Source: an uncultured bacterium (lineage in GTDB: Bacteria; Bacillota_I; Bacilli_A; RFN20; CAG-826). Taken from it: a DNA stretch of 11,932 nucleotides. Below the pieces are notes generated by a model. That model had not been told where the DNA came from, did not search any database, and worked only from the letters and a program-made list of their open reading frames with translations. Shown here one piece after another: positions 1 through 6,384 of this stretch. The stretch is from assembly GCA_949290725.1 (NCBI GenBank), contig CASEST010000069.1, positions 1 through 11,932 of the forward strand, given 5' to 3'. Position 1 is the first letter of the stretch. Each line of letters begins with the position of its first letter. A program made the translations under genes and the position numbers.

Positions 1-416
1 ATATTCTCATATCCATCAAGATTAATCTTCTTTTGATATTGATTTTTTATCTCGCTAAACTTCTTTTCTCCAACACTTGAATATAATAAAGTCTTTAAAT
101 GTTCCTTATTAAAAAATATTGAAGGAACTAAAACATTCTTAATAATTATAATTTTGCTATTATCTGATTTATAAGTAGAAACTAATCCAATCGCTTCTAA
201 TACTTTTAAAGTTTGATAAAAATCGGTTTTAGAAATCATCAATTCATTTATTAAATCATTTTCAAAAATCATTTCATTATCTTTGCTTTTTAAAATGATG
301 TATAAAAAAATACCTTTTGCTCCGATTATAGGTAAATAATAGGAATTAAGATATTTCAAATAATTTTCGGAGATATCTTCGTCAATATAAATATTTATTC
401 TTAAATTATTTTCCAT
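1..416 (-). CDS. dnaB: DnaB-family replication initiation / membrane attachment protein, N-terminal part
   Basis: An open frame reads leftward from ATG at 416 to the window edge (138 codons, no stop), so the C-terminus is missing. Residues about 20-42 (LKYLNSYYLPIIGAKG followed by IFLYIIL) match the start of the DnaB/DnaD winged-helix domain of Bacillus, where 'LYxPLIGxxAxxLY' is typical. A second family signature follows at about 98-120: PSIFFNKEHL, then LLYSSVGEKKF. In Bacillus this protein helps load the replicative helicase at the origin together with DnaD and DnaI; it is not the E. coli DnaB helicase. In B. subtilis dnaB sits in the same cluster as dnaI and thrS, which fits thrS nearby here. 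In-frame ATGs at 440 and 446 are alternative starts, with an in-frame TAA directly upstream of 446. None has a convincing SD. The family call is fairly sure; the start is not. Confidence 0.75.
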   Translation of the reverse strand, partial: MENNLRINIYIDEDISENYLKYLNSYYLPIIGAKGIFLYIILKSKDNEMIFENDLINELMISKTDFYQTLKVLEAIGLVSTYKSDNSKIIIIKNVLVPSIFFNKEHLKTLLYSSVGEKKFSEIKNQYQKKINLDGYEN

Positions 417-423
417 TTTTAAG

Positions 424-432
424 ATTATACCA
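424..432 (-). promoter_or_regulatory. Extended -10 (TGGTATAAT) for the dnaB-family gene
   Basis: On the minus strand a consensus TATAAT (429-424) is preceded by TGG, making an extended -10. Only 7 nt separate it from the ATG at 416, so transcription would begin at or beside the start codon and give a leaderless mRNA. No good -35 is seen 16-18 nt upstream, which is common for extended -10 promoters. If translation starts at 440 or 446 this motif would lie inside the gene and be fortuitous. Confidence 0.45.
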
Positions 433-459
433 CTACTCATTCTCATTTAATAATAAATA

Positions 460-479
460 TTAAGTGTATTAACATTTAA
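460..479. promoter_or_regulatory. Imperfect palindrome TTAAGTGT-ATTA-ACATTTAA
   Basis: A dyad with arms TTAAGTGT and ACATTTAA around an ATTA centre; one position within the arms (G464 against T475) does not match. The TGT-N4-ACA core and 18-20 bp size resemble sites for dimeric helix-turn-helix regulators. It lies between the divergent dnaB-like and pfkA genes and overlaps the next palindrome by 6 nt. It does not match the Rex or CcpA consensus exactly, so no regulator is named. Confidence 0.3.
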
Positions 480-495
480 AGATATATCTTTAAAT
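474..495. promoter_or_regulatory. 22-bp perfect palindrome upstream of pfkA-pyk
   Basis: The half-site ATTTAAAGATA (474-484) is followed directly by its exact reverse complement (485-495), with no spacer and no mismatch. The site ends 27 nt before the pfkA -10 box and so sits just upstream of the -35 region. It is upstream of the predicted transcription start, so it would act as DNA, as an operator, rather than as an RNA hairpin. An AT-rich background makes palindromes commoner, but 11 matching pairs in a row is still unlikely by chance. The binding factor is unknown. Confidence 0.45.
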
Positions 496-522
496 TATGT
501 TTTTTTGCATTTTAATTTGTTT

Positions 523-528
523 TATAAT
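523..528 (+). promoter_or_regulatory. -10 box (TATAAT) of pfkA-pyk
   Basis: A consensus TATAAT lies 25 nt before the pfkA ATG, leaving a leader of about 19 nt that contains the SD. The -35 region at 17-nt spacing is only a T-run (about 500-505), and TTGCAT at 505-510 is too close at 12 nt. An activator at the upstream palindrome could compensate for the poor -35; that is inference. Confidence 0.45.
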
Positions 529-541
529 ATTTGTGTTTAAT

Positions 542-547
542 AGGAGA
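542..547 (+). promoter_or_regulatory. Shine-Dalgarno AGGAGA fixing the pfkA start
   Basis: AGGAGA sits 6 nt before ATG 554. It rules out the longer in-frame start at 497, which would add a hydrophobic 19-residue extension not found in phosphofructokinases and would lie upstream of the -10 box. Confidence 0.85.
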
Positions 548-553
548 TTTTTT

Positions 554-1516
554 ATGGTTAAAAAAATAGGCATCTTGACAAGCGGTGGCGATGCTCCTGG
601 AATGAATTCGACAATTATAGGAGCTATTAAAGCTGGAATTTCTTTGAATAAGGAAATGTATGTTGTTTATGATGGTTATAAAGGTTTAATTAATAATCAT
701 TTTGAAAAAGTAAGTAAAAATTTTATTGAAGAAAAAATGAATGTCGGTGGGACCGCTATTAAAACTGCGCGTTTGCCTGAATTTAAAGAAGAAAGCGTTC
801 GTCAAAAAGCTGTCGATGCTTTAAAAAACGAAGGTATCGAAGCACTTATTGTCATCGGTGGCGATGGTTCTTATATGGGCGCTAAAAAATTAACAGAAAT
901 GGGGATTAATTGTGTCGGCTTACCTGGTACAATCGATAATGATATCGCTTCAAGCGATTATACAATCGGTTTTGATACCGCCTTAAATACAGTTGTAAAT
1001 GCTGTTGATAATGTCAGAGAAACAATGACTTCTCATAACAGATGCGGAATCATTGAAATAATGGGAAACCATTGTCCTGATTTAACAATTTTTGCCGGAA
1101 TCGCTACTAATGCTGATGAAATATTCACTTGCGACCATCCTTTAACGGATAAAGAAGCTTTATATCAAAGAATGAAACAAGCTAAAGAAAATGGTAAGGA
1201 ATCATTTATAATTTTAGTTGCAGAAAAATTAATGGACGTCGATCAACTTGCTAAAGATATTAGCCAAAATACTCCTTGGGAAGCTAGAGCAACTATCTTA
1301 GGTCATATTCAAAGAGGTGGAAAACCAAGCGCAATGGAAAGAGTTAATTCCTTTAGAATGGGGGCTTACGCTGTTGAATTATTAGATAAAGGAATCGGCG
1401 GAGTTTGTGTTGGAATCCACGAAAATAAATTAAGATATATCGATATTTATGAGGCTTTAAAACTTTCAAGAGATAAGCACATCGATTTATACCAACTTCA
1501 TGATTTAATTAAATAG
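554..1516 (+). CDS. pfkA: ATP-dependent 6-phosphofructokinase
   Basis: Phosphorylates fructose 6-phosphate to fructose 1,6-bisphosphate in glycolysis; cytoplasmic and normally a tetramer. At 320 aa it has the usual bacterial length. Visible motifs are SGGDAPGMNS (10-19), GGDGS (102-106) and PGTIDND (124-130, catalytic Asp128). Gly105 and Gly125 indicate ATP rather than pyrophosphate as donor. The substrate-binding Arg163, Arg245, His251 and Arg254 are kept. Unusual points against my memory of the Geobacillus and E. coli enzymes: the 'MGR' Arg171 is Asn172 and the following CG is CP. Arg21, Arg25 and Arg211 of the ADP/PEP effector site become Ile22, Lys26 and Asn, and Glu187 becomes Asp188. 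Catalysis is probably retained; classical allosteric control may be altered. First gene of a tight operon with pyk (9 nt apart), whose SD overlaps the pfkA stop codon TAG. Confidence 0.95.
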   Translation: MVKKIGILTSGGDAPGMNSTIIGAIKAGISLNKEMYVVYDGYKGLINNHFEKVSKNFIEEKMNVGGTAIKTARLPEFKEESVRQKAVDALKNEGIEALIVIGGDGSYMGAKKLTEMGINCVGLPGTIDNDIASSDYTIGFDTALNTVVNAVDNVRETMTSHNRCGIIEIMGNHCPDLTIFAGIATNADEIFTCDHPLTDKEALYQRMKQAKENGKESFIILVAEKLMDVDQLAKDISQNTPWEARATILGHIQRGGKPSAMERVNSFRMGAYAVELLDKGIGGVCVGIHENKLRYIDIYEALKLSRDKHIDLYQLHDLIK

Positions 1517-1525
1517 GGGAAAAAT

Positions 1526-2986
1526 ATGTTAAAAGAAAATATCACTAAAAAAACAAAAATTGTTTGTACAATCGGTCCTTCTTCTGAAAGCGAAGAAATG
1601 ATGAGAAAATTAATTGAAAACGGAATGAATGTTTGCCGTATGAACTTCTCTCACGGAGACTATTCAGAACATATTGGAAAATTAGAAAAATGTCGTGAAT
1701 TAGAAAAAGAAGGCATTTACATTCCAGTAATGCTCGATACAAAGGGTCCAGAAATCAGAACCCACGACATGGTTAATGGAAAAATTAAAATTGAAAAGAA
1801 TCATTTAGTTAGAATCTCGATGAAGGAAGTATTAGGAACTCCTGATAAAATTTCAGTTAATTTTCCAAACTTATATGACGATGTTAAGGCTGGTGATCAT
1901 ATTAAGATTGATGATGGTAAATTAGATTTATTAGTCACAGGAAAAGATGAGGCTAATCGTGAAATTTTAACTCAAGCTTTAAATACTCACGAAATTTCAA
2001 ATCATAAAGGCTGCAATTGTATCGGTGCTCGTTTATCAATGAAATTTATTTCTGATAAAGATGAGCAAGATTTAATTTGGGGCTGTGAGCATGGCGTCGA
2101 TTTTATTGCTGCTTCTTTCGTTAGAAATGCTAAAGATGTTAATGATATTCGTAATTTGTTGGCAGCTCATGGGCATCCTGAAATTAAAATTATTTCAAAA
2201 ATTGAAAACTGCGAGGCGATGGATTGCCTTGATGAAATTATTAATGCTAGCGATGGTATTATGGTCGCAAGAGGTGATTTAGGATTAGAAATTCCTGAAG
2301 AGGAAGTTCCAGTTGTCCAAAGAAAATTAATTACAATGTGCCGTGAAAAGGGAAAACCAGTTATTACAGCTACTCAAATGCTTGATTCAATGACTCATTC
2401 TCCTATTCCTACACGTGCAGAAGTTGGCGATGTTTCTACTGCTGTTTTAGAATCTACCGACTGTGTAATGCTTTCTGGAGAATCTGCTAATGGTGAATAT
2501 CCTGCTGAAGCAGTTATGATGCAAACAAAAATTTCCCGCACAATGGAGAAAGAACTTGATTATGAAGCGTTAGCTAAACAAGCTTATGATACTTCTAACA
2601 AGGATAATAACGATGCTATCGCAAATGCAATTGCTAATACCGCTAAATTAATTGACGCTAAATTAATCGTTTCTTTCACTGAAACTGGAAGATCTTCTAG
2701 AAGAATTTCTAAAGCAAGACCTTGTTGTCCAATTTTATCTATCTCTAATAAAATTACTACTGTTAGACAAAATGCTATTTATTGGGGTATTTACTCTACT
2801 TTAATTAAGTCAAAAAAGATGCCTGACTTTATTGAAGAAATGGAAGTTATCGCCATTGTTAAAGCTAAAATGCTCGGCTTAAAACCTGGCGATTATATCT
2901 TAATTAGTGGTGGAACTCCTACTGGTGCAGGTAGAACCAACTTCATGAGAATTGTTCAAATTCCTGAAGATCGTGATATTTTATAA
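1526..2986 (+). CDS. pyk: Pyruvate kinase
   Basis: Transfers phosphate from phosphoenolpyruvate to ADP, the last ATP-forming step of glycolysis. At 486 aa it has the A, B and C domains but lacks the extra C-terminal PEP-utiliser-like domain of Bacillus pyruvate kinases. Seen motifs: CTIGPSS (14-20), CRMNFSHG (37-44), LDTKGPEIRT (70-79), the active-site strand SKIEN with catalytic Lys225 and metal ligand Glu227, ARGDLGLE (248-255, metal ligand Asp251) and TATQMLDSM (281-289). The C domain carries TETGRSSRRISKARP (385-399), the usual phosphosugar-effector region. The SD AGGGG (1515-1519) overlaps the pfkA stop, so the two genes are very likely co-transcribed and perhaps translationally coupled. 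No convincing terminator follows. Confidence 0.97.
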   Translation: MLKENITKKTKIVCTIGPSSESEEMMRKLIENGMNVCRMNFSHGDYSEHIGKLEKCRELEKEGIYIPVMLDTKGPEIRTHDMVNGKIKIEKNHLVRISMKEVLGTPDKISVNFPNLYDDVKAGDHIKIDDGKLDLLVTGKDEANREILTQALNTHEISNHKGCNCIGARLSMKFISDKDEQDLIWGCEHGVDFIAASFVRNAKDVNDIRNLLAAHGHPEIKIISKIENCEAMDCLDEIINASDGIMVARGDLGLEIPEEEVPVVQRKLITMCREKGKPVITATQMLDSMTHSPIPTRAEVGDVSTAVLESTDCVMLSGESANGEYPAEAVMMQTKISRTMEKELDYEALAKQAYDTSNKDNNDAIANAIANTAKLIDAKLIVSFTETGRSSRRISKARPCCPILSISNKITTVRQNAIYWGIYSTLIKSKKMPDFIEEMEVIAIVKAKMLGLKPGDYILISGGTPTGAGRTNFMRIVQIPEDRDIL

Positions 2987-3068
2987 TTATTTTTCTTGCA
3001 AAATAAAAATAAAATAATAAAATAAAAATGCATTGAAAAAGACATGTTTATTATTAATCTTTTACAAG
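2987..3068 (+). promoter_or_regulatory. A-rich spacer before the T-box; uncertain promoter
   Basis: Between pyk and the T-box lies a low-complexity A/T stretch (about 3000-3029, repeats of AAAAT/AAAT). A possible promoter is TTGAAA (3033-3038) with TAATCT (3055-3060) at 16-nt spacing, which matches the -10 consensus poorly. The A-tracts could act as an UP element. No coding frame or pyk terminator is evident, so read-through from pyk is also possible. A 9-bp hairpin (TTAATCTTT, 3054-3062, with 3067-3075) has no U-run and may belong to the base of the leader RNA. Confidence 0.25.
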
Positions 3069-3267
3069 AGATTAAAGACAATAGCTGAGAGTCTTTATTA
3101 AAAGAAATAATAGATACCACTTTGGAGCATTTAAGGTAACTTAACGTTTATTCTTTCGTTAAAAAGAAACCAAATTAAGCGATAGTTTTAAAAAACTATA
3201 ACTAAGGTGGTACCGCGAATAATTAATCATTCGTCCTTAGAAAATTTAATTTTCTAAGGACTTTTTT
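3069..3267 (+). promoter_or_regulatory. Threonine T-box riboswitch leader of thrS
   Basis: The conserved T-box sequence AAGGTGGTACCGCG is at 3204-3217, with the UGG that pairs with the CCA end of uncharged tRNA at 3208-3210. The likely specifier codon is ACC (3116-3118, Thr, followed by A); an adjacent ACT (3119-3121) would also be Thr. Stem III-like hairpin: ATAGTTT (3182-3188) with AAACTAT (3193-3199). The antiterminator pairs CTAAGG (3202-3207) with CCTTAG (3235-3240) and CGAAT (3216-3220) with ATTCG (3229-3233), leaving the usual bulge. The competing terminator uses the same CCTTAG. Uncharged tRNA-Thr should stabilise the antiterminator and switch thrS on. Stem I is poorly recognisable: local pairing of TAAAGAC (3073-3079) with GTCTTTA (3091-3097) is seen, but its fold was not solved. 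Confidence 0.92.
3233..3267 (+). terminator. T-box regulated intrinsic terminator
   Basis: A 12-bp stem, GTCCTTAGAAAA (3233-3244) with TTTTCTAAGGAC (3250-3261), has a 5-nt loop and is followed by six Ts (3262-3267). Its 5' arm contains the CCTTAG used by the antiterminator, so the two folds exclude each other. Confidence 0.93.
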
Positions 3268-3304
3268 AGAAAATTAAAAGATAATGAAAACATAGGAGAA
3301 TTTT

Positions 3305-5227
3305 ATGGAATTAAAGTTATTAAATGGCAATATTTTAGAAATTGAAAGCGGTAAAAATGGCCATGATGTTGCTATATCAATTTCTCAAAGCTTAGCTAAA
3401 GAGGCAATCGCATATAAATTAAATAATCAATTATTTGATTTATATTCACCAATTAAAGAAAGCGGTGATTTTGAAATTTTAACCAACAAAAGCGAAGAAG
3501 CTTTTTCTATTTTAAATCATTCAACCGCTCATTTAATGGCTGAAGCAATTTTAAGTTTATTCCCTAATGCTAAACTTGGTATTGGTCCAGCTATTGAAGA
3601 TGGTTTTTATTATGATATAGATTTTAATGATTATGTTTTAAAAGAGGATGACTTAAGAAAAATCGAGGCTAAAATGAAAGATTTCTCTAAGAAGAATGAG
3701 TATATTATTCGTCAAGAAATCTCAAAAGATGAAGCTTTAAATCTTTTTAAAGATAATCCATATAAAGTTGAATTAATTAATGAATTAGAAGGAACTATCA
3801 CTATTTATAAACAAGGCGATTTTGTTGATTTATGCGCTGGAATTCATCTTCCTTCTACTTCTTTTATCAAACATTTTAAATTAGATACCATTGCCGGAGC
3901 TTATTGGAGAGGAGATTCAAAAAATAAACAACTAACTAGAATCTACGGCCTTTCTTGCTTTAGCAAAGAAGAATTAGAGCATCGTGAACATATTAAAGAA
4001 GAAGCTAAAAAGAGAGATCATCGTAAATTAGGTAAAGAATTAAGTTTATTTATGATTTCTGAATACGGCCCTGGTTTCCCATTTTATTTACCAAATGGTT
4101 TGATGCTTAGAAGACAAATTGAAAATTGGTGGTATAACATTCATGATAGCCACGGCTATAAATTAATTAAAACTCCAATTATTTTATCTAAAGAATTATG
4201 GTTAACTAGCGGTCACTGGGATCATTATAAAGAAAATATGTACACTACAAAAATTGATGATCGAGACTTTGCAATCAAACCAATGAACTGCCCAGGAGCA
4301 ATTTTAGTTTATAATAGTGAACTTCATTCTTATAAAGATTTACCACTTCGTTATGGTGAACTGGGTTTAGTCCATCGTCACGAAGCTAGCGGAGCTTTAA
4401 ATGGTTTATTTAGAGTTCGTGCTTTCACCCAAGATGATGCTCATATCTTCTGTCGTCGTGATCAATTGCAATCTGAAATTGAAAATTTATTAAAATTATA
4501 TGATGAAATGTATTCTACTTTTGGTCTTGATTATTCAATCGTTTTATCTACCAAACCTGAAAAAGATTATATAGGTGATGATGCAATTTGGGAAGAAAGC
4601 GAAAATATTTTAGCTTCAGCCTGTAAAGCAACTAATAAAGAATTTAAAATCAATCCAGGCGATGGTGCCTTTTATGGGCCAAAACTTGATTTCAAATTAA
4701 AAGATTGTATGGGAAGAATTTGGCAATGTGGAACAATTCAACTCGATATGAATTTACCTGAAAGATTTGATTGTACTTATATTAACAATAATGGCGAAAA
4801 AGAAAGACCAATTATGTTACACCGTGCTATCTTAGGAAGTTTTGAAAGATTTATGGGCATTATTATCGAACATTTTGGCGGCGCTTTCCCAGCTTGGATT
4901 GCTCCTATTCAAGTTAATATTCTTCCAGTTAATAATAACTTCCATTTGGAATATGCTTCTGAAGTAAAAGAAAGATTAATTAAAGAAGGATTTAGAGTTA
5001 ATGAAGATGATAGCGAAGAAAAATTAGGCTATCGTATGAGAAATTCAATCATTAAAAAAATCCCATATACTCTAGTTATCGGTGATAAAGAAAAAGAAAG
5101 TAATCTTGTTACTTACCGCCGTTATGGTGAAGATAAGCAAATCACTGTTTCATTAGAAGAATTTATCAATATTTTAAAAGATGAAATCATTAATAAAAAA
5201 TTCCTCGTCGATCCAAAATCTATTTAA
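3305..5227 (+). CDS. thrS: Threonyl-tRNA synthetase
   Basis: Charges tRNA-Thr with threonine. It is full length at 640 aa with the complete domain order: TGS domain (about 1-60), editing domain (about 61-225) with HSTAH (72-76) and Cys177/His181, class II catalytic core (about 240-530), and anticodon-binding domain (about 535-640, starting APIQVNILPV). The zinc site is intact: Cys329 (MNCPG), His380 (DDAHIFC) and His506 (MLHRA). YWRGDS (200-205) and RHEASGAL (358-365) are family hallmarks. The start is fixed by SD AGGAG (3294-3298), 6 nt before the ATG. It is controlled by the T-box upstream and closed by its own hairpin terminator. Nothing in the protein looks unusual. Confidence 0.98.
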   Translation: MELKLLNGNILEIESGKNGHDVAISISQSLAKEAIAYKLNNQLFDLYSPIKESGDFEILTNKSEEAFSILNHSTAHLMAEAILSLFPNAKLGIGPAIEDGFYYDIDFNDYVLKEDDLRKIEAKMKDFSKKNEYIIRQEISKDEALNLFKDNPYKVELINELEGTITIYKQGDFVDLCAGIHLPSTSFIKHFKLDTIAGAYWRGDSKNKQLTRIYGLSCFSKEELEHREHIKEEAKKRDHRKLGKELSLFMISEYGPGFPFYLPNGLMLRRQIENWWYNIHDSHGYKLIKTPIILSKELWLTSGHWDHYKENMYTTKIDDRDFAIKPMNCPGAILVYNSELHSYKDLPLRYGELGLVHRHEASGALNGLFRVRAFTQDDAHIFCRRDQLQSEIENLLKLYDEMYSTFGLDYSIVLSTKPEKDYIGDDAIWEESENILASACKATNKEFKINPGDGAFYGPKLDFKLKDCMGRIWQCGTIQLDMNLPERFDCTYINNNGEKERPIMLHRAILGSFERFMGIIIEHFGGAFPAWIAPIQVNILPVNNNFHLEYASEVKERLIKEGFRVNEDDSEEKLGYRMRNSIIKKIPYTLVIGDKEKESNLVTYRRYGEDKQITVSLEEFINILKDEIINKKFLVDPKSI

Positions 5228-5258
5228 ATAAACAGAAGAAACTTCTTCTGTTTATTTT
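5227..5258 (+). terminator. Intrinsic terminator of thrS
   Basis: A nearly continuous inverted repeat, AATAAACAGAAGAA (5227-5240) with TTCTTCTGTTTATT (5243-5256), begins at the last base of the thrS stop codon. A real hairpin would open the innermost pairs to form its loop, leaving about 12 bp. The 3' side is T-rich (TTTATTTTCTT). It separates thrS from the next gene, which must then have its own promoter. Confidence 0.85.
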
Positions 5259-5283
5259 CTTATTATCTTATTAATATTATTTT

Positions 5284-5760
5284 ATGAAAAAAGAATCAAC
5301 TAAAGTAACTAAAATTTTAGATTATCATCATATTAATTACCAGTTAATTAAATATGATACTTCTTCGCGTTTAAGCGGAGAAGAAATTGCAACTATTTTA
5401 AATGAGGATCCAAATAGATGTTTTAAAACTTTATTAGCTACTTCTATTAAATCTAAAAAATATTATCTTATCGCAATACCAGTAAATAAAAAATTAGATT
5501 TAAAAAAGTTAGCTAAATTAAAAAATGAAAAAGAAATTAAGATGTGTTTAGAAAAAGAAATGTATCCCTTAACTAATTATGTTCATGGCGGATGTTCATT
5601 GATTGGTATCGACAATTTAAAAATTTCTTTAAATGCTGATTCATCATTTTTTAAATATGATTATGTTTATATAAGTGCTGGAAAAATCGGATATCAAGTA
5701 AAAATCAATCCTTTAAGTCTTTTAAGCTTTTTAAAGATAGATTCATTAGATTTATTTTAA
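5284..5760 (+). CDS. ybaK: YbaK-type Cys-tRNA(Pro)/Cys-tRNA(Cys) deacylase
   Basis: Trans-editing protein expected to hydrolyse Cys wrongly attached to tRNA-Pro by prolyl-tRNA synthetase. The 158-aa length fits the family. DPNRCFKTLLA (42-52) closely matches the Haemophilus YbaK motif with its essential lysine, here Lys48. YVHGGCSLIG (99-108) and YVYISAGKIG (127-136) are the other family blocks. Substrate specificity within the YbaK/ProX/EbsC superfamily is inferred. The start is forced: an in-frame TAA lies at 5272-5274 and the next ATG is far downstream, yet there is no SD before the ATG, only A/T bases. A weak -10-like TAATAT (5272-5277) ends 6 nt before the ATG, so the mRNA may be leaderless. 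The 3' end overlaps the convergent cvpA by 4 nt. Confidence 0.88.
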   Translation: MKKESTKVTKILDYHHINYQLIKYDTSSRLSGEEIATILNEDPNRCFKTLLATSIKSKKYYLIAIPVNKKLDLKKLAKLKNEKEIKMCLEKEMYPLTNYVHGGCSLIGIDNLKISLNADSSFFKYDYVYISAGKIGYQVKINPLSLLSFLKIDSLDLF

Positions 5761-6293
5761 ATTACCTTTAAATTAAGACATTTTAATATAAAATCTAAGA
5801 TTAAACGCGATAAAGAATATTCATTAGATGAATATCCAAAACTAGATAACATCCAATTATTGATATCTTGATTGACACTTGCTAAACCATAAACAATTAA
5901 AAGATAAATCGATACTATTAAAAATGAAAGAAACAAAAAATAGATTCCGCCTAATAAACGATTAATCGTTTTACGAATCACTCCGCCATCTAAAAACTTA
6001 ACAATTGGAGTTAAAAATAAAGAAATTAAACCAAATGATACTGCAAAAATTAATATATATGTTCCAATTAAAATTATTAAAGAACGATACGAAGCTTGAT
6101 TAACCCATTCTCCAACTGATTCTATTCCGATAATTAAATTAGTAACAGTTACAGAAAAGAAATAAGAAAGAGCGATTGAACCAACTAATGCAACAATTTT
6201 ACTCATTTTATTTGCAAAACCAGTCGTTAAACCAATAATAAAACCAATTATAAAAATCGCAATTGGAATAATATCCATCATCATAAATGTCAT
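5757..6293 (-). CDS. CvpA-family membrane protein
   Basis: A 178-aa integral membrane protein with four predicted hydrophobic segments (about 7-26, 33-57, 70-95 and 112-138). The arrangement and the loop KTINRLLGGIYFLF (107-120) before the last segment match the CvpA/colicin V production family, whose 'vNRxLGaxxG' element sits in the same place. The family's role is poorly defined, with links to envelope stress and, in E. coli, colicin V production. The start at 6293 is supported by SD AGAGGA (6306-6301), 7 nt upstream; ATG codons at residues 4-6 are possible alternatives. It lies downstream of gpmA on the same strand but behind a terminator. Its stop overlaps the end of ybaK, with no terminator visible between the two convergent genes. 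Confidence 0.8.
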   Translation of the reverse strand: MTFMMMDIIPIAIFIIGFIIGLTTGFANKMSKIVALVGSIALSYFFSVTVTNLIIGIESVGEWVNQASYRSLIILIGTYILIFAVSFGLISLFLTPIVKFLDGGVIRKTINRLLGGIYFLFLSFLIVSIYLLIVYGLASVNQDINNWMLSSFGYSSNEYSLSRLILDFILKCLNLKVI

Positions 6294-6313
6294 ATTTTTA
6301 TCCTCTAAATTTA

Positions 6314-6319
6314 ATTATA
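6314..6319 (-). promoter_or_regulatory. Possible -10 (TATAAT) of the cvpA-family gene
   Basis: TATAAT on the minus strand (6319-6314) lies between the gpmA terminator and the cvpA-family SD. No matching -35 is visible, and the predicted transcription start would fall next to the SD, leaving a very short leader. This is weak evidence. Confidence 0.3.
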
Positions 6320-6330
6320 ATCTATCTATT

Positions 6331-6360
6331 AAAAAATGCCTCTAATTTTTAGAGGCATTT
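6331..6360 (-). terminator. Intrinsic terminator of gpmA
   Basis: Read on the minus strand, AAATGCCTCTA (6360-6350) pairs over 11 bp with TAGAGGCATTT (6344-6334) around a 5-nt loop. The end of the stem merges into a run of six Ts (6336-6331). It lies 24 nt after the gpmA stop codon. Confidence 0.92.
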
Positions 6361-6384
6361 AAAATCTAAATAAGCGCTATAAAT

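Noticed and set aside
505..528. TTGCAT (505-510) as the -35 of the pfkA promoter
   Set aside because: The spacing to TATAAT is only 12 nt, too short for a sigma-A type promoter.
497..553. Longer pfkA start adding a hydrophobic N-terminal peptide
   Set aside because: The predicted extension spans the -10 box, has no SD and is absent from the family; AGGAGA before ATG 554 fixes the start.
1545..1742. 65-codon minus-strand frame opposite the start of pyk
   Set aside because: It is antisense to conserved pyruvate kinase motifs and has no SD or known domain.
2085..2282. 65-codon plus-strand frame inside pyk
   Set aside because: It is out of frame with clearly conserved pyruvate kinase sequence and is a Leu/Met-rich artefact.
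3000..3029. A-rich AAAT/AAAAT repeat as a possible CRISPR-like or tandem repeat
   Set aside because: The units are irregular with no spacers; this is low-complexity AT sequence, at most an UP element or bent DNA.
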